A DNA stretch of 7,104 nucleotides, taken from contig JARGGF010000221.1 of the NCBI GenBank assembly GCA_029210905.1, forward strand, positions 1 through 7,104. Direction: 5' to 3'. The notes below the pieces were generated by a model. It was not told the DNA's origin. It saw nothing but the letters and a program-made list of their open reading frames with translations, and ran no database searches. A program made the translations under genes and the position numbers. Each line of letters begins with the position of its first letter. Position 1 is the first letter of the stretch. This document shows, piece by piece, positions 6,815 through 7,104 of this stretch. This stretch comes from Bacteroidales bacterium (lineage in GTDB: Bacteria > Bacteroidota > Bacteroidia > Bacteroidales > NBLH01).

Positions 6815-7104
6815 GATATTTTGATGAATAGAGTCTTATTTTATTCTGATTCTACTGTAGTTTATACCAACCGCAAATTGATTTTTTCATTTACCCCAAC
6901 CATAAAAGGAGTAAAGAAAATAAATTTGCTCCCTTTTGGGTTGGGGTAAACAAATTGATTTCAGGACATATCCATTACTTGGGTGTAAACTACCTGTTAT
7001 TCATATAATTTTTTTTAAACTTCTTTTATTCTTAGTTTGAATTAAAAATTTTCACCTCCCAATCCCCTAATACACAAACCCAATCCCTTCCAACTTTTCT
7101 TTAT
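6815..7104. other. Intergenic region upstream of the split regulator; no gene seen
   Basis: Apart from the nested inverted repeat, this 290-base stretch is AT-rich on both strands with stops in all frames. I see no coding region. The rightmost 50 bases are pyrimidine-rich (CTCCCAATCCCCTAATAC at 7056-7073) and partly resemble a stretch at 4729-4746. Confidence 0.6.
6857..6993. repeat. Nested imperfect inverted repeat, MITE-like or a structured intergenic element
   Basis: Outer arms GTAGTTTATACCAA (6857-6870) and TTGGGTGTAAACTAC (6979-6993) are inverted with one mismatch and one gap. Inside them are perfect 12-base arms TTTACCCCAACC (6890-6901) and GGTTGGGGTAAA (6939-6950). These continue after a small internal loop as AAAAGGAG (6904-6911) against CTCCCTTTT (6929-6937, one bulge). 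The top loop is 17 bases. A direct repeat CAAATTGATTT occurs at 6874-6884 and 6951-6961. No T-run follows either side, so it is not a classical terminator. Confidence 0.75.

Noticed and set aside
6921..6928. TAAATTTG on the plus strand matches the -7 promoter box
   Set aside because: There is no TTTG box at the right distance and no plus-strand gene follows; it lies in the hairpin loop.
6890..6950. Inner hairpin as a rho-independent terminator
   Set aside because: Neither strand has a T-run after the stem, and no gene end lies next to it in the window.

Overview
The window is AT-rich and every gene lies on the minus strand, so it reads right to left. The organism is most likely a Bacteroidota member (Bacteroidales/Marinilabiliales-like). 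The reasons are a good Bacteroidetes-type promoter (TTTG, 21-base spacer, TAnnTTTG), starts without clear Shine-Dalgarno sequences, low G+C, and the protein families present. Species cannot be named from the sequence.

Right part (about 5037-7104): a decayed locus of AlbA_2 (Schlafen-like)/COG2865-type ATP-binding regulators. One nearly intact gene (5402-6814) is cut in two by a single in-frame TAA at codon 101, so it looks like two ORFs. Directly behind it is the C-terminal wreck of a second, diverged copy (5037-5401) with an internal deletion, a frame change and a nonsense codon. Both copies carry 12-bp tandem repeats just before the winged-helix tail, encoding VNEG in one and NDTL in the other. 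Upstream of the locus is a 137-bp nested inverted repeat (6857-6993).

Middle (about 4660-5036): a non-coding stretch with a weak terminator candidate for the decayed locus, then a strong promoter candidate (4881-4913) and a leader of about 215 nt into the next operon.

Left part (1-4659): the start of a surface-polysaccharide (O-antigen or capsule) cluster. The order is tviB (UDP-GlcNAc 6-dehydrogenase), wecB (non-hydrolysing UDP-GlcNAc 2-epimerase), a degraded C-terminal piece of a different wecB-type gene in the 405-bp gap, wzx (lipid-linked oligosaccharide flippase), and a class I SAM methyltransferase cut by the window edge. The first two enzymes make activated amino sugars (UDP-GlcNAcA/GalNAcA-type acid and UDP-ManNAc). 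Wzx moves the finished lipid-linked unit across the inner membrane. The glycosyltransferases and polymerase are expected beyond position 1.

I see no new defence system, CRISPR array, tRNA or rRNA. The main points of interest are gene decay and replacement: three broken genes, two of them missed by simple ORF calling, and the paired minisatellites.
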